Source: Sulfobacillus thermotolerans
GTDB lineage: Bacteria > Bacillota > Sulfobacillia > Sulfobacillales > Sulfobacillaceae
Assembly (NCBI GenBank): GCA_002951815.1
Contig: CP019454.1
Location: 1 to 64,000 of the forward strand
DNA: 64,000 nt
Reading direction: 5' to 3'
The notes under the pieces: generated by a model
What the model saw: the letters and a program-made list of their open reading frames with translations, nothing else
Database searches by the model: none
Told to the model about the DNA's origin: nothing
Shown here: positions 9,250 through 17,707 of the stretch, in pieces
Numbering within the stretch: the stretch's first letter is position 1
Layout: each line of letters begins with the position of its first letter
Made by a program: the position numbers and the translations under genes

Positions 9250-9279
9250 ACTATACGATGTATAGTATTTAGCCGTCAA
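9250..9279 (-). promoter_or_regulatory. Thioredoxin promoter with overlapping operator palindrome
   Basis: TTGACG (9279-9274) and TATAGT (9255-9250) are 18 bases apart, upstream of the thioredoxin start. A perfect inverted repeat ACTATAC-GAT-GTATAGT at 9250-9266 covers the -10 box and part of the spacer, so a dimeric repressor bound here would block RNA polymerase. Confidence 0.6.
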
Positions 9280-9517
9280 TCCTTCCAACGAACCGTGCGG
9301 ATAGAGTTGTTCATCACGCCCCCATAGAAGGCCATCTTTGTTAACCGACTCTTCACAGCTTGTTAACCCGATCATCACGCCGCGATCATCATCGCTCGTT
9401 AGCTTTAAATGGAGAACACTGCCAATCATCATACTACCCACGGCAACGTCGTGGGCCTATCCATCAACTTTAAAAGGTAACGAGCCCGTATTCCCTTTGA
9501 CGCTCGATGACAGGAGG

Positions 9518-10943
9518 ATGACACCTTATAAAAAATACGGATGATACTCCGTTTAAGCCCCTTGACTAGTCGCGCTTCAAAGCGTTTCACTGGCGATCCA
9601 TGTTGACCACCGGCATGGGGGTTTTTACTGATGGTTATGACCTCTCTTCCATCGGCATTGTTCTCCCCTTAGTGCTCGCATCATTCGGCATCAAACACTT
9701 GATTGGCTGGGAATCTTCTCTGTTAGTCGCATCGGCGTTGGCAGGGGCCGCCATCGGTGCCTTAATTTTTGGCGTACTGGCCAATAAAGGCCGCAAGACA
9801 TTCTACGGCATCGACATGCTGTTGATGACCGTAGGCGGATTAATGCAGGCCTTCGTTCCGAATATTGGATGGCTGATCGTCGCCCGTATTATTCTTGGCA
9901 TTGGGGCCGGGGCCGATTACGTTCTCTCGCCCCTCATTATGGTCGAACATTCCAATGCCAAAGACCGCGGTAAAACGGTGGCCACAGGATTTGGACTCAT
10001 GTGGGGATTAGGCGCCATTTTAGCCTCACTCGTCTATATGGGGCTGATGGCGGCCGGTGTTCCGCACCCTCTTGTTTGGCGCGTTGCGTTAGGCACCGGG
10101 GCTTTGCCCTCTCTGTCCGTGATGTACCTGCGTCGGCGCGTTCCCGAAACAGCCCGCTATCTCGTCCGAATCGCGGGCGACAATGCCGCTGCCGAATCTG
10201 TCATTGCTAGCGTTGATCAATCCACCCACAACCACACCGCATGGGAAGAGTCCATGTTGCGGGACCAAAAAGGTTTTGGCTATTACTTCGCGACGCATGC
10301 CCGTGAATTCATCATCGCTTCGGTGCTGTGGTTTCTTTTTGACATCGTAGGCTATGCGGGGAACTTGTTTGGCCCCTCGCTGCTCGCTAAAGGTATTGGG
10401 CTGACCGCCGGCACGTTTGGTTTGGTCATGTTTGCCGTGTTTTCGCTGCCAGGCAAAGCCTTGGCTATTGGGCTCATCGACCGCTGGGGGCGCAAGCCTC
10501 TGCAAGTGTGGGGTTCGGTAGGCGAGGTGGTTGCTCTCATCTTATTCATTGCGCTGCACGGCCGCATTATCGCCTTTCCACTGCTCGGTTTGATGATTTA
10601 TGGTGCATATACCCTCACAGGGTCCATGGGCCCTGGCTCAGTGAGCACCGCCGGAATTTTTGGCGTAGAACTTGCTCCGACGCGGGTGCGAAGTCTCGTG
10701 CAAGCCATCACCGTGGCATCTGGCCGCATCGGCGCCACGCTCACATCCTTCGTATTTCCCGTGCTATTCAAACTGTACGGACAGAACTTTGCCGTGGGCT
10801 TCTTAGCCGCTCTTACCGTCATTGCCGCATTGCTGACCGCATGGGGCATTCCCGAAACCAAACAAGCCAGTTTGGAAGACACAGCCCGCGAGTCATTAGG
10901 CGTAAACGCGTCCTTGGCCTATGCCTCCCAACACGATGCCTAA
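9518..10943 (+). pseudogene. MFS permease of the phosphate:H+ symporter type, damaged 5' end
   Basis: The conserved body starts at ATG 9600 (447 residues): TTGMGVFTDGYDLSSIG in TM1, GVLANKGRK, ILGIGAGADYVLSPL, RRRVPETARYL and WGIPETKQASLED. The order of signatures matches the PHS group, like the intact gene at 22717-24102. Upstream codons in the same frame read TDDTPFKPLD-stop-SRFKAFHWRS, which is family-like N-terminal sequence. It is broken by a TAG at 9567-9569. The only good start (AGGAGG then ATG at 9518) is one base out of frame, at a run of six A (9530-9535). So there is one frameshift and one amber codon in the first 30 codons. The protein could still be made from 9600, but no good ribosome binding site precedes that ATG and the cytoplasmic N-terminus would be lost. 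Confidence 0.8.
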
Positions 10944-10965
10944 AGGAATCCTCAGGCACTTCTAC

Positions 10966-10998
10966 GGGCTGCTCTTTAGGAGAGTAGCCCTTTCGTTT
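10966..10998 (+). terminator. Terminator after the MFS gene
   Basis: A 10-bp stem with one G-U pair (10966-10975 with 10981-10990, loop TTAGG) is followed by TTTCGTTT. Confidence 0.7.
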
Positions 10999-11170
10999 AC
11001 ACGCAAAACCGCTCATTCCCGTTCTGATGGACTTATCCAAGTCTGATCATCGTTTATCAATTGATCAAACGGAGCCACCTTCCTGTGTCATCATGCCACC
11101 GCTTCTTAGGGCCATTGGCCGGTCGTCCACGGGCGGGCACTCCACAGGCTGTCACCGAGCAGGTCTGCCG

Positions 11171-12337
11171 TCAGGCAGACACGGGTGAGGAGCTCCTCAC
11201 CGAACTCTCGGCCACGGTTCGCAAATTAATCGCCGCATTGATGTCGCGGTCGTGGTGTGTGTGACATTCTGGGCACGTCCACTCCCGCATAGCGAGCGGC
11301 ATTTTCGGCATTTTGTATCCACACGCGGAACACGTTTTGCTGCTCGGATACCAACGGCTCACGATGACCACCGTTTTCCCGCATTGGGCCGCTTTGTATG
11401 CGAGTTGCCGACGGAATTCCCCAAAGCCCATATCAGCAATCGCCCGGGCGAGAGGATGATTTTTGAGCATCCCGGCGACGTTCAGGTCCTCGATGGCCAT
11501 GACATCGAAGCGCTGCACGAGATCGGTGGTCAGTTGGTGTAACGCATCCGCCCGGATATTCGCAATCCGCGCATGGCGTCGGGCCATGCGCCGCTGCGTC
11601 TTTCGCATATTCTGGGACAAGGGCATGGGCATCCCTTTCAGGGTGGGCTGGCCGGGCTGAAGCCCGGCGCGGACTTTGGCGACTTCCATCTGGCGACTGA
11701 ATTGTTTCGATAACCGACGAAGCTGTGCCAAGGCGTCCGCATAGGCTTTCGGTCCCACGATCGCCAACGCCGACACGCCCAAATCCACGCCGACTACCGC
11801 TTGGCTTTCGCGGCGGACACTGGGGGGATCGGGAAGTTCGACGGTGACGCTCAAAAACCAGCGATCAGCGGTCCGCGACACGGTGCCTTCTACCACTCTG
11901 CCGATAAATCGCAACGGTTCGTGCATGCGCACCCAGCCTAATTTGGGCATATGCACTTTTTGCCCTTTGACCGTGAATGGGTCGTTGGTGAGCGTAAAGC
12001 TGTCGTGTCGGCCCTTTTTCTTAAACGTGGGATACTCGGCGATCCCCGCAAAGAAATTCTTGAACGCTTGACCCAAGTGCATAATCGCCATCTGGGGGGC
12101 GTTCTTGGTAACCTCCAGCATCCAGGGGAAGGCGGCGCGCTTGAGTGCATTGAGTTGACGCCGCAGAGCGGCTTCGGTCGGCTTGGGCAACGTAGGATCG
12201 GCTTTCCATGCGTCGAACTGTTGTTGCCACTGATCCAAGGCCCCATTGTACGCGAAACGGGCCGTCCCGGCGGCCTTGCGGAAATACGTCTCTTGAACGT
12301 TATTCGGGTCGAGCGCAATCTTATGGGCCAGAATCAT
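11171..12337 (-). CDS. tnpB: TnpB RNA-guided nuclease, with a small internal deletion
   Basis: 388 residues. The RuvC-like catalytic set is visible: Asp in VVGVDLGVSA, Glu in AIEDLNVAGM, a zinc finger CSACGYKMPKMP...CPECH, and Asp in DRDINAAINL. Compared with copy B it lacks seven residues (TLSTGEK) just after the first catalytic Asp and has YNG in place of the YNW motif near the N-terminus. The deletion removes a strand of the RuvC fold, so this copy may be inactive. Its guide would be read from the flank beyond 11019. It overlaps the upstream tnpA by four bases (ATGA). Confidence 0.9.
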   Translation of the reverse strand: MILAHKIALDPNNVQETYFRKAAGTARFAYNGALDQWQQQFDAWKADPTLPKPTEAALRRQLNALKRAAFPWMLEVTKNAPQMAIMHLGQAFKNFFAGIAEYPTFKKKGRHDSFTLTNDPFTVKGQKVHMPKLGWVRMHEPLRFIGRVVEGTVSRTADRWFLSVTVELPDPPSVRRESQAVVGVDLGVSALAIVGPKAYADALAQLRRLSKQFSRQMEVAKVRAGLQPGQPTLKGMPMPLSQNMRKTQRRMARRHARIANIRADALHQLTTDLVQRFDVMAIEDLNVAGMLKNHPLARAIADMGFGEFRRQLAYKAAQCGKTVVIVSRWYPSSKTCSACGYKMPKMPLAMREWTCPECHTHHDRDINAAINLRTVAESSVRSSSPVSA

Positions 12338-12963
12338 GATGACGCCTCCTCCACGGCGTGTTTCACGCCGTCGAGCAATTTTTGGTTCTTGCGGGAGCGG
12401 CTGCCGTAGAGCCGAGCCGAAAACACGGTGATTATTTCGAGGACGTCTTGAGCCAGCTCTTCCTCAAAGGTCGTGTCCTCGCCTTGATTGAGAATCACCA
12501 CCTCCACCTGCTTGGCTTCGCAGATCGCAAAGACGAGCTCCGCCCCAAAGCGCACGAGACGGTCCTTATGGGTCACAACCAGCCGACCGACCCGGTTGGC
12601 GAGGATGTCATTTAAGAGGCGCTTGAGACCCTTTTTGTGATAATTCATCCCGGATCCGAGATCCGCCACGACCTCAAAGGTCCACCCTTGACGGGCACAA
12701 TAGATCTCCAGCACGTGCTTTTGCCGCTCCAGATCGTCTTTCTGGTCGTGGCTCGATACGCGGGCATAGGCGACGGTTTTGCGACGCGGGCTGCGTCGGT
12801 GAAACTGGTCAGGTCGCAACCGGGCCAAGTCGTAACGCCGATACCCACCCGCTGTGCGTTCATCGGGCAACAACGTTCCTTCGTGGTCCCATCGACGTAA
12901 CGTCGATGGGGTCACACCTAAAAATTCCGCCGCTTCACGAATGCCGACAAGTTTTCTATGCAT
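12334..12963 (-). CDS. tnpA: IS607 TnpA serine recombinase
   Basis: 209 residues from the ATG at 12963. An N-terminal MerR-like helix-turn-helix (IREAAEFLGVTPSTLRRWDHEG) precedes a serine-recombinase domain beginning VAYARVSSHDQKDDLERQ, where the first Ser is the nucleophile. LVVTHKDRLVRFG and the C-terminal ARLYGSRSRK are also conserved. A promoter (TTTACC, 18 bases, TATAAT) ends six bases before this ATG, which implies a leaderless mRNA. A TTG further upstream (12978) lies above the -10 box and is unlikely to be the start. This copy has all key residues and is probably active. Confidence 0.92.
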   Translation of the reverse strand: MHRKLVGIREAAEFLGVTPSTLRRWDHEGTLLPDERTAGGYRRYDLARLRPDQFHRRSPRRKTVAYARVSSHDQKDDLERQKHVLEIYCARQGWTFEVVADLGSGMNYHKKGLKRLLNDILANRVGRLVVTHKDRLVRFGAELVFAICEAKQVEVVILNQGEDTTFEEELAQDVLEIITVFSARLYGSRSRKNQKLLDGVKHAVEEASS

Positions 12964-13073
12964 ACCTAAATTATACAATAATGGGTAACCATAGGTAAAC
13001 TTTTAGCAAACTGTTAAAACCCCTTTTTTTACACCCCAATTTGTCCTCAGATGTCCTCCTCGTTATTAAGATT

Positions 13074-13208
13074 TAATCCACAGATTTCTGGATTTTGTGG
13101 ATTACTTGTGGATTGCTTAAAGATTTTCCGCCATATTTAGTGTTCAGCCGACAAATTCGACGACACTATTCACGTATTTTCACCAGATTATCCACAACTT
13201 GTGAACAA
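13074..13208. promoter_or_regulatory. DnaA-box cluster away from the origin
   Basis: Five DnaA-box-like nonamers lie in 135 AT-rich bases: TAATCCACA at 13074-13082 (+), its reverse complement at 13096-13104, CAATCCACA on the minus strand at 13107-13115, a perfect TTATCCACA at 13188-13196 (+), and TTGTTCACA on the minus strand at 13200-13208. There is no coding frame here. The neighbouring IS607 copy ends at 13022. Possible roles are DnaA titration (like the DnaA-box clusters of Bacillus), regulation of the next gene, or an origin fossil of an integrated replicon. Confidence 0.55.
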
Positions 13209-13516
13209 ATGCACAGGCACCAGCTCAAATTATCCCCAATTCCTTGAGCGGTCCTCGTCGGCATTTTGCAGCTTTACAAGACGCTACCGTGGTCCCTCAA
13301 TTTTCTTTGAAGTCCTCACATTACGGGGAAACACGCACTCCTCTTACAACTTTTATAAAACATTAACAACGCCTTCGCATGGCGATAACATTGGCCTGAT
13401 ACAGTGGCACTGAATTCTTCATCATCATGCGTCACTCGTTCCCTCTGCAATACGCGAAAAGAAAGATGGGAAGCCGGCTACACATCCACCCTGTGACAAA
13501 GGAGATGCAGTATTTG

Positions 13517-14494
13517 ATGATAGAAACGGCTCGGTACCGTATTGAACGCTTCGAAGATCATGGCTGGCACATCACAGCCTTATCCGAACCTACGACGTGG
13601 CCTGTCGTATACGTCAGCACCGAACCGGATCCCAGAGCCCTGAACTTTTCTCACTTAGAGCCTTTGCCCTGGAAAGACCATGGCGTGCTGACCATTCGCC
13701 TTAGTCAAAGCATGCGCCATTACGTGCATCTGCACCATGGTGACCACATCGAGACCTTTTCCGACCGCATTGTGCCATTAGAAGGGGGAATTAATTTTCG
13801 GGATTTGGGCGGCTACCGCAATCCCCAAGGGCAAATGGTCCGGTGGGGCACCCTGTATCGTTCTGGCAAGCTAAGTGGGCTAACATCAAGGGATCAGGCC
13901 TATATCCGCCAACTTGGCATTCAAGTCGTTTGTGATTTGCGCAGCGCCCACGAATTGCAGACAGATCCCACACCCCCTGATCTAGCGCCCTCCCTCGCTC
14001 ATCTGCCCCTAAAATTACGCGAGACGTCGTCCGTACCTGGTCATCTTGATCAAGAGACAGCACAAGCGCTATTAAGGGAGAGCTATGAAGCCTTCCCCAC
14101 GTCCTTAGAATCTTACACCGCCTTTTTCCGCACCCTGCTGAATAACGAATCGGGTGCCGTGCTCTTTCATTGCACGGCAGGCAAAGACCGTACAGGCGTC
14201 ACTGCGGCCTTGCTGTTATGGGCCTTAGATATTCCGTGGGATATTATTGTGGAAGATTTTCTGATATCCAATCAATTTAGTGCCCAACTAGCCACCTTAG
14301 TGGCAACTCAAGACAAGACAGTAGGTCCTACTCATCCGCTATGGCCCATGGCCCGCGCCTATCCCGAAAATCTCCGTGCTGCGATTCATGTGATTTTAAA
14401 CGAGTATGGCAATTTAGACCGGTTCTTTACATACGGCTTAGGATTGGATAACGATTGGAAAGATGCACTGCAACACAAATATCTTGTCTCCTGA
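13517..14494 (+). CDS. Tyrosine/dual-specificity phosphatase of the bacterial LipA type
   Basis: About 325 residues. The P-loop HCTAGKDRTG (HCxxGKDRT type of the Y_phosphatase3 family) holds the Cys nucleophile and the Arg. Upstream are the family motifs LEGGINFRDLGGYRN and LYRSGKLSGLT, and a VVCDLRSAHE strand. The N-terminal 100 residues form a beta-rich domain that precedes the catalytic part. AAAGGAG at 13499-13505 fits a TTG at 13517 or ATG at 13520. It has no signal peptide, so it acts in the cytosol. Substrate may be phosphotyrosine proteins or phosphoinositides, as in homologues. Confidence 0.85.
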   Translation: MIETARYRIERFEDHGWHITALSEPTTWPVVYVSTEPDPRALNFSHLEPLPWKDHGVLTIRLSQSMRHYVHLHHGDHIETFSDRIVPLEGGINFRDLGGYRNPQGQMVRWGTLYRSGKLSGLTSRDQAYIRQLGIQVVCDLRSAHELQTDPTPPDLAPSLAHLPLKLRETSSVPGHLDQETAQALLRESYEAFPTSLESYTAFFRTLLNNESGAVLFHCTAGKDRTGVTAALLLWALDIPWDIIVEDFLISNQFSAQLATLVATQDKTVGPTHPLWPMARAYPENLRAAIHVILNEYGNLDRFFTYGLGLDNDWKDALQHKYLVS

Positions 14495-14918
14495 AAGAAG
14501 AGAGCCCAATGCAGGGAGATTCTTAGATTGCGCATGGGCCCATGTTACGCACGACAATACCGAAAGACCAAAGGCGCGAGCACACCTCACCCATATCGGC
14601 CCGGTCGGAGTCCGCCGCGATCATTCGGGGCTTGCGACTCCACTCGGCCCTTAGTAGGGAGAAGTGTCGTGGGGCCCTGACTCCCTTTTGTCGTCCCATA
14701 ATGTTCTTGGTAGCACCCCACCGAGATAAAACCCAAACCATTGCAATAATCGGACTGAGGCTCCTTTGTTGGTACCGTCTGTCCCAGCGGTGATGAGATA
14801 ACACCCCTGCCTAACCAGAGCTAGTCGACCGGGGTCTCGTGATAGCGTACCCTGCATAAGCGGGAAGGATATCGTCATTAGGTCCCTTTCCCCGAATCAC
14901 TGGCGAAAGGATTGTCGC
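14495..14918. other. No recognisable gene
   Basis: Intergenic between the phosphatase and the convergent acetyltransferase. There is a short palindrome, CATGGGCCCATG, near 14533 but no T run and no supported reading frame. Confidence 0.4.
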
Positions 14919-15482
14919 TTATACGGGCGTCCACTGCGGATTAATGCGCGCATATAATTGATGATCTTGCCACTGGCCGTTAATATACAAATACTCTCGG
15001 GCCAGGCCAATAAACACGAAGCGATTTCGCGTAATGACCCCGATAGACGCATAATTGCCCGGCATGATGGCCGCTTGAACGCGGTGCAGACCAATTCTCT
15101 CAAAAGCCATGCGAACCACGGCGTCTACGGCCCTGGTCATGATGCCCTTGCGGGTCCATTCCCCATCCATCATATAACCAATATCGGCACTGTAAAAGGC
15201 GCCTCGTACTACGTTGTTCAGGTTAACCCAACCGATAAGGTCATTGTTCTGGGAGAAAATTCCCCAAGGATAGCGCAGACCCTGAGTCTGTTCTTGACTA
15301 AATTGTGTTAAAAGAGCCTGCTGCGTCTTGACCTCAAACAGCCTCGCATCTAAGGGGGGCATAAAAGGTGTTAAAAAGGCCGCATTCTTTTGAAGAAATT
15401 GTGCGCGCCGACCCGCATCATCTGGCGTGAGCAAGCGCAGATAGACGCCATGGTCCAAATCGGCTTCTAGGTTCATCGACAC
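14919..15482 (-). CDS. GNAT acetyltransferase, RimJ/RimL type
   Basis: 187 residues with the GNAT fold. Strand-loop features LRLLTPDDAGRRAQFL, LIGWVNLNNVVRGAFYSADIGYMM, the acetyl-CoA region EWTRKGIMTRAVDAVVRMAF and LHRVQAAIMPGNYASIGV match N-terminal or ribosomal-protein alanine acetyltransferases. The pyrophosphate loop has WTRKGIM where many family members have a Q/RxxGxG/A. The start is the GTG at 15482, or the ATG two codons later; AGGGAGAGG precedes both. It lies eight bases downstream of the small membrane gene at 15491-15829 and is likely co-transcribed. Confidence 0.88.
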   Translation of the reverse strand: MSMNLEADLDHGVYLRLLTPDDAGRRAQFLQKNAAFLTPFMPPLDARLFEVKTQQALLTQFSQEQTQGLRYPWGIFSQNNDLIGWVNLNNVVRGAFYSADIGYMMDGEWTRKGIMTRAVDAVVRMAFERIGLHRVQAAIMPGNYASIGVITRNRFVFIGLAREYLYINGQWQDHQLYARINPQWTPV

Positions 15483-15490
15483 ACCTCTCC

Positions 15491-15829
15491 CTAGCGTTTG
15501 AGTGCCGATGCGATCACCGCGACAGCATCGAGCAGCACGACGGCAAAAACGCCCGCCGAATGAGCCACCCCGCCCGCAATCGCCATCAGCGGAATTGACA
15601 ACACAAACAGACCCGCCACAGAACCTGACCCCTGGTTTTTGCGAAATCGCCTAAGAATGACCCGTTGGTCGTGCGGCGATAGCTGGGCAAGATAGGCGGC
15701 CACATCCTCTGGAGTCTCAGGCGACTTCTGCATGATTAAGTCAAGAATCTGGTCTGCCGTGTGCTCATCGTAATCAGGCCCCAAGGCGCGATTGGCCTGC
15801 AAAATCGCGAGAATTTCTTGTTTATTCAC
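15491..15829 (-). CDS. Small membrane-anchored protein of unknown function
   Basis: 112 residues from the GTG at 15829, with a GGAGAGGGGGA stretch about 12 bases upstream. Residues 1-65 are charged and helical (NKQEILAILQANRAL, ADQILDLIMQK, SPHDQRVILRRFRKN). Two hydrophobic segments follow, VAGLFVLSIPLMAIAGGVA and AGVFAVVLLDAVAVIASAL, and then a short basic end. The family is not recognised. It is transcribed divergently from uppP and ahead of the acetyltransferase. Confidence 0.7.
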   Translation of the reverse strand: MNKQEILAILQANRALGPDYDEHTADQILDLIMQKSPETPEDVAAYLAQLSPHDQRVILRRFRKNQGSGSVAGLFVLSIPLMAIAGGVAHSAGVFAVVLLDAVAVIASALKR

Positions 15830-16081
15830 GTCCAAGTGTCGTCCCCCTCTCCATTTCGCGCCCCTATAGCCCATGTGATTCCATCTGAGAAGAGCATATC
15901 ATGACGCGTTTGTCTGGGGGCGAGACGAAGGGTAGAGTAAGAAAAATTTGAGCACCGCACACGCCATAGGGGGCTGAAAAACCTTAACCGCGTATTTATC
16001 CGTATTTCATATTCTTCGGGTATGATAGGACTGTATGTCAAATTATGTCCTTGTCGCGCAGGCAACAAGGCAAAGGAGTCG

Positions 16082-16906
16082 ATGAACGTGCCTTTGGGCA
16101 GTGCGGCATTGTTAGGGATTATTCAAGGGTTTGCAGAACTTTTTCCTTTTTCCAGCTTAGGCCTGTTGGTCATCTTGCCTCATATCGTTCACTTGAATGT
16201 GCCAACCCAAGGGGCCCGCTACCTACCATTTCTTGTCGCGTTGCACCTTGGCACCGCTGTTGCCTTGCTGTTACTCTTTCGCCACGAATGGATCGCCGTG
16301 GTTCGTGGATGGTTTCTCTGGCTAAAAGGCCAACACACCCCTGATGGGCGTATGGCTTGGATGTTGATTTGGGCCACCATTCCCGTAGGTTTGGTAGGAC
16401 TGGCCCTCAAGCACCCCTTGGCTCATTTGTTTTCAAAGCCCCTGATGGCCGCCATATTTCTGGTCGTCAACGGCTTGCTCATGTTGCTAGGAGATGCCTG
16501 GCACAAAAAATACCGCAGGCACCCCTTGCCGATGTCTCAAATGAGCATGGGCACCGCTGTCAAAATCGGCCTCTTTCAAATCCTAGCCCTAATCCCGGGC
16601 ATGTCTCGGTCGGGATCCACCATGACAGGGGCGGTGGGGCAAGGTCTATCGTTTGAAGATGCCGCCCACTTCAGCTTTTTGCTGGCTACGCCAATTATCT
16701 TCGCGGCCGCTTTGGTTGAATTGCCCAAACTGCACTCGGGTACCCACAGTCTCATGATTCCCGCGCTGTTTGGCGGCGTTATCGCCGGTATTACCGCATG
16801 GTTGTCGGCCCGCTTCCTCTTGCGGTATTTTCAAGTCCACAATCTCTTTCGCCTCGCCATCATTTCTATGGCCGTGGGTGTTATTGGCATTATTCTTGTT
16901 CATTGA
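16082..16906 (+). CDS. uppP: Undecaprenyl-diphosphatase UppP/BacA-like
   Basis: 274 residues, about eight membrane helices. It removes a phosphate from undecaprenyl diphosphate so the lipid carrier can be reused for cell wall and glycan synthesis. The second catalytic motif is normal (PGMSRSGSTMTGAV near residue 170, with Arg). The first is unusual: GIIQGFAELFPFSSLGLL. The leading Glu of the ExxxE motif is Gln, and the His that normally follows SSxG is Leu. AAAGGAG precedes the ATG at 16082 by three bases, so a GTG at 16088 is an alternative. It could be a divergent subfamily with a different active-site geometry. Confidence 0.85.
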   Translation: MNVPLGSAALLGIIQGFAELFPFSSLGLLVILPHIVHLNVPTQGARYLPFLVALHLGTAVALLLLFRHEWIAVVRGWFLWLKGQHTPDGRMAWMLIWATIPVGLVGLALKHPLAHLFSKPLMAAIFLVVNGLLMLLGDAWHKKYRRHPLPMSQMSMGTAVKIGLFQILALIPGMSRSGSTMTGAVGQGLSFEDAAHFSFLLATPIIFAAALVELPKLHSGTHSLMIPALFGGVIAGITAWLSARFLLRYFQVHNLFRLAIISMAVGVIGIILVH

Positions 16907-16938
16907 CATACAAAGACCTGCGAATCAACCGCCAAGAG

Positions 16939-16970
16939 GGGAGCGCCTGGAGCGCTCCCTTTTCTGTTTT
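16939..16970 (+). terminator. Terminator of uppP
   Basis: GGGAGCGC (16939-16946) pairs with GCGCTCCC (16952-16959) across a CTGGA loop, followed by TTTTCTGTTTT. Confidence 0.9.
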
Positions 16971-17013
16971 CCCAAGATGCACAGCTTTTGAAAAACCCTT
17001 TATGGCCATGGCC

Positions 17014-17039
17014 TGGTTATGGGTACGTACCCATAACCA
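17014..17039. promoter_or_regulatory. Perfect 26-bp palindrome, probable operator
   Basis: The half-site TGGTTATGGGTAC (17014-17026) is followed at once by its exact reverse complement (17027-17039), with no loop. That favours a DNA site for a dimeric protein over an RNA hairpin, and there is no T run. It ends 57 bases before the ATG of the 17097 gene and abuts a possible promoter (TTGCGC at 17043-17048). Confidence 0.6.
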
Positions 17040-17096
17040 TTGCGCCGTTGGGCCCACAATGAATATGATGGAAAAAGCGTAGGGGGGAGGAAGCCG

Positions 17097-17423
17097 ATGG
17101 TTACATACGACGTCACCGATATCCATTGTCCCTCGTGGACCGAAGGCTGGGTGCTCACCACTATTCGGAACCTAGCGCAAGAATTTGACTTGGTGGTCAA
17201 AGAAGAAACCACACTGCTCTCCAAAAAAGGCTCCATTCACTGCCATTTAGGACATCTAAAACAGCCGGGCCTCTTAGAAGTTACGGTATGGCCTAGGCGC
17301 CAGAGCGTTTGGATTGACATGCACGATAATCGGCGCGCTGATTGGAATGCGGCTATTATTGAGACGGTGGCTAGCCGGCTCGCAGAAGAATTTGGCGGAC
17401 GCGCCGAGAAACGACCCTCATGA
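17097..17423 (+). CDS. Conserved-looking hypothetical protein
   Basis: 108 residues with GGAGGA six bases before the ATG. The predicted protein is soluble and alternates strands and helices: WTEGWVLTTIRNLAQEF, GSIHCHLGHLKQPGLLEVTVWP, SVWIDMHDNRRADWNAAII and ETVASRLAEEFGG. No catalytic motif or metal cluster is visible. It is a single gene behind the large palindrome. I do not recognise the family. Confidence 0.7.
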   Translation: MVTYDVTDIHCPSWTEGWVLTTIRNLAQEFDLVVKEETTLLSKKGSIHCHLGHLKQPGLLEVTVWPRRQSVWIDMHDNRRADWNAAIIETVASRLAEEFGGRAEKRPS

Positions 17424-17539
17424 TACCGCATGCGTAATTGCCACCTTAAAAGATCCTGGGCCGATACGGCTATTGTTAAAAGTAGGACCTGCCACCTAAT
17501 CCACAAGATATCCACGCCAACGATCCGATCTAATCTCCC

Positions 17540-17707
17540 ATGAACTCTCCCGCCGCCTGGCTACGCCGAGGCGGGGGGTTCCGGGGTAGGCCTCTTCGCT
17601 TTCTGGTTCGCCGACCGCTGCGCAGGAGACTTTGAGTCTCCTGCGTCTTGTGCAATCTCCCCAGACGTGACTTCGCACCGTTCCGGCCCTAGGTTCCGTA
17701 AAATACC
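17540..17707 (-). repeat. Solitary right end (omega-RNA region) of an IS1341-type tnpB element, copy Y
   Basis: Read on the minus strand, this matches the last 170 bases of the tnpB element at 20991-22600: CTAGGGCCGGAACGGT near its 5' end, GGGGAGAT, then a strong C/G hairpin (17549-17580) and the terminal GAGAGTTCAT. The preceding tnpB coding sequence is absent. In IS605/IS1341 elements this region gives rise to the TnpB guide RNA scaffold. It abuts the IS1634-like fragment. Confidence 0.75.

Larger units (their letters stand above)
11019..13022 (-). mobile_element. IS607-family element, copy A
   Basis: The limits come from comparison with the copy at 31106-33130. Shared sequence begins with GGGTTTTAAC (read on the minus strand from 13022) and ends with CAGAACGG at 11019. 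There are no terminal inverted repeats and no target duplication, and both ends carry G runs, as expected for IS607 (insertion at GG). It carries tnpA (serine recombinase) overlapping tnpB by four bases. Copy A is 21 bp shorter than copy B because of a deletion in tnpB. The stretch 11019-11170 is the right end, which in IS607 elements also encodes the 3' part of the TnpB guide (omega) RNA. Confidence 0.92.

Noticed and set aside
12978-12978. TTG as the start of IS607 TnpA
   Set aside because: It lies upstream of the best -10 box, so transcripts from that promoter would not contain it; the ATG at 12963 is preferred.
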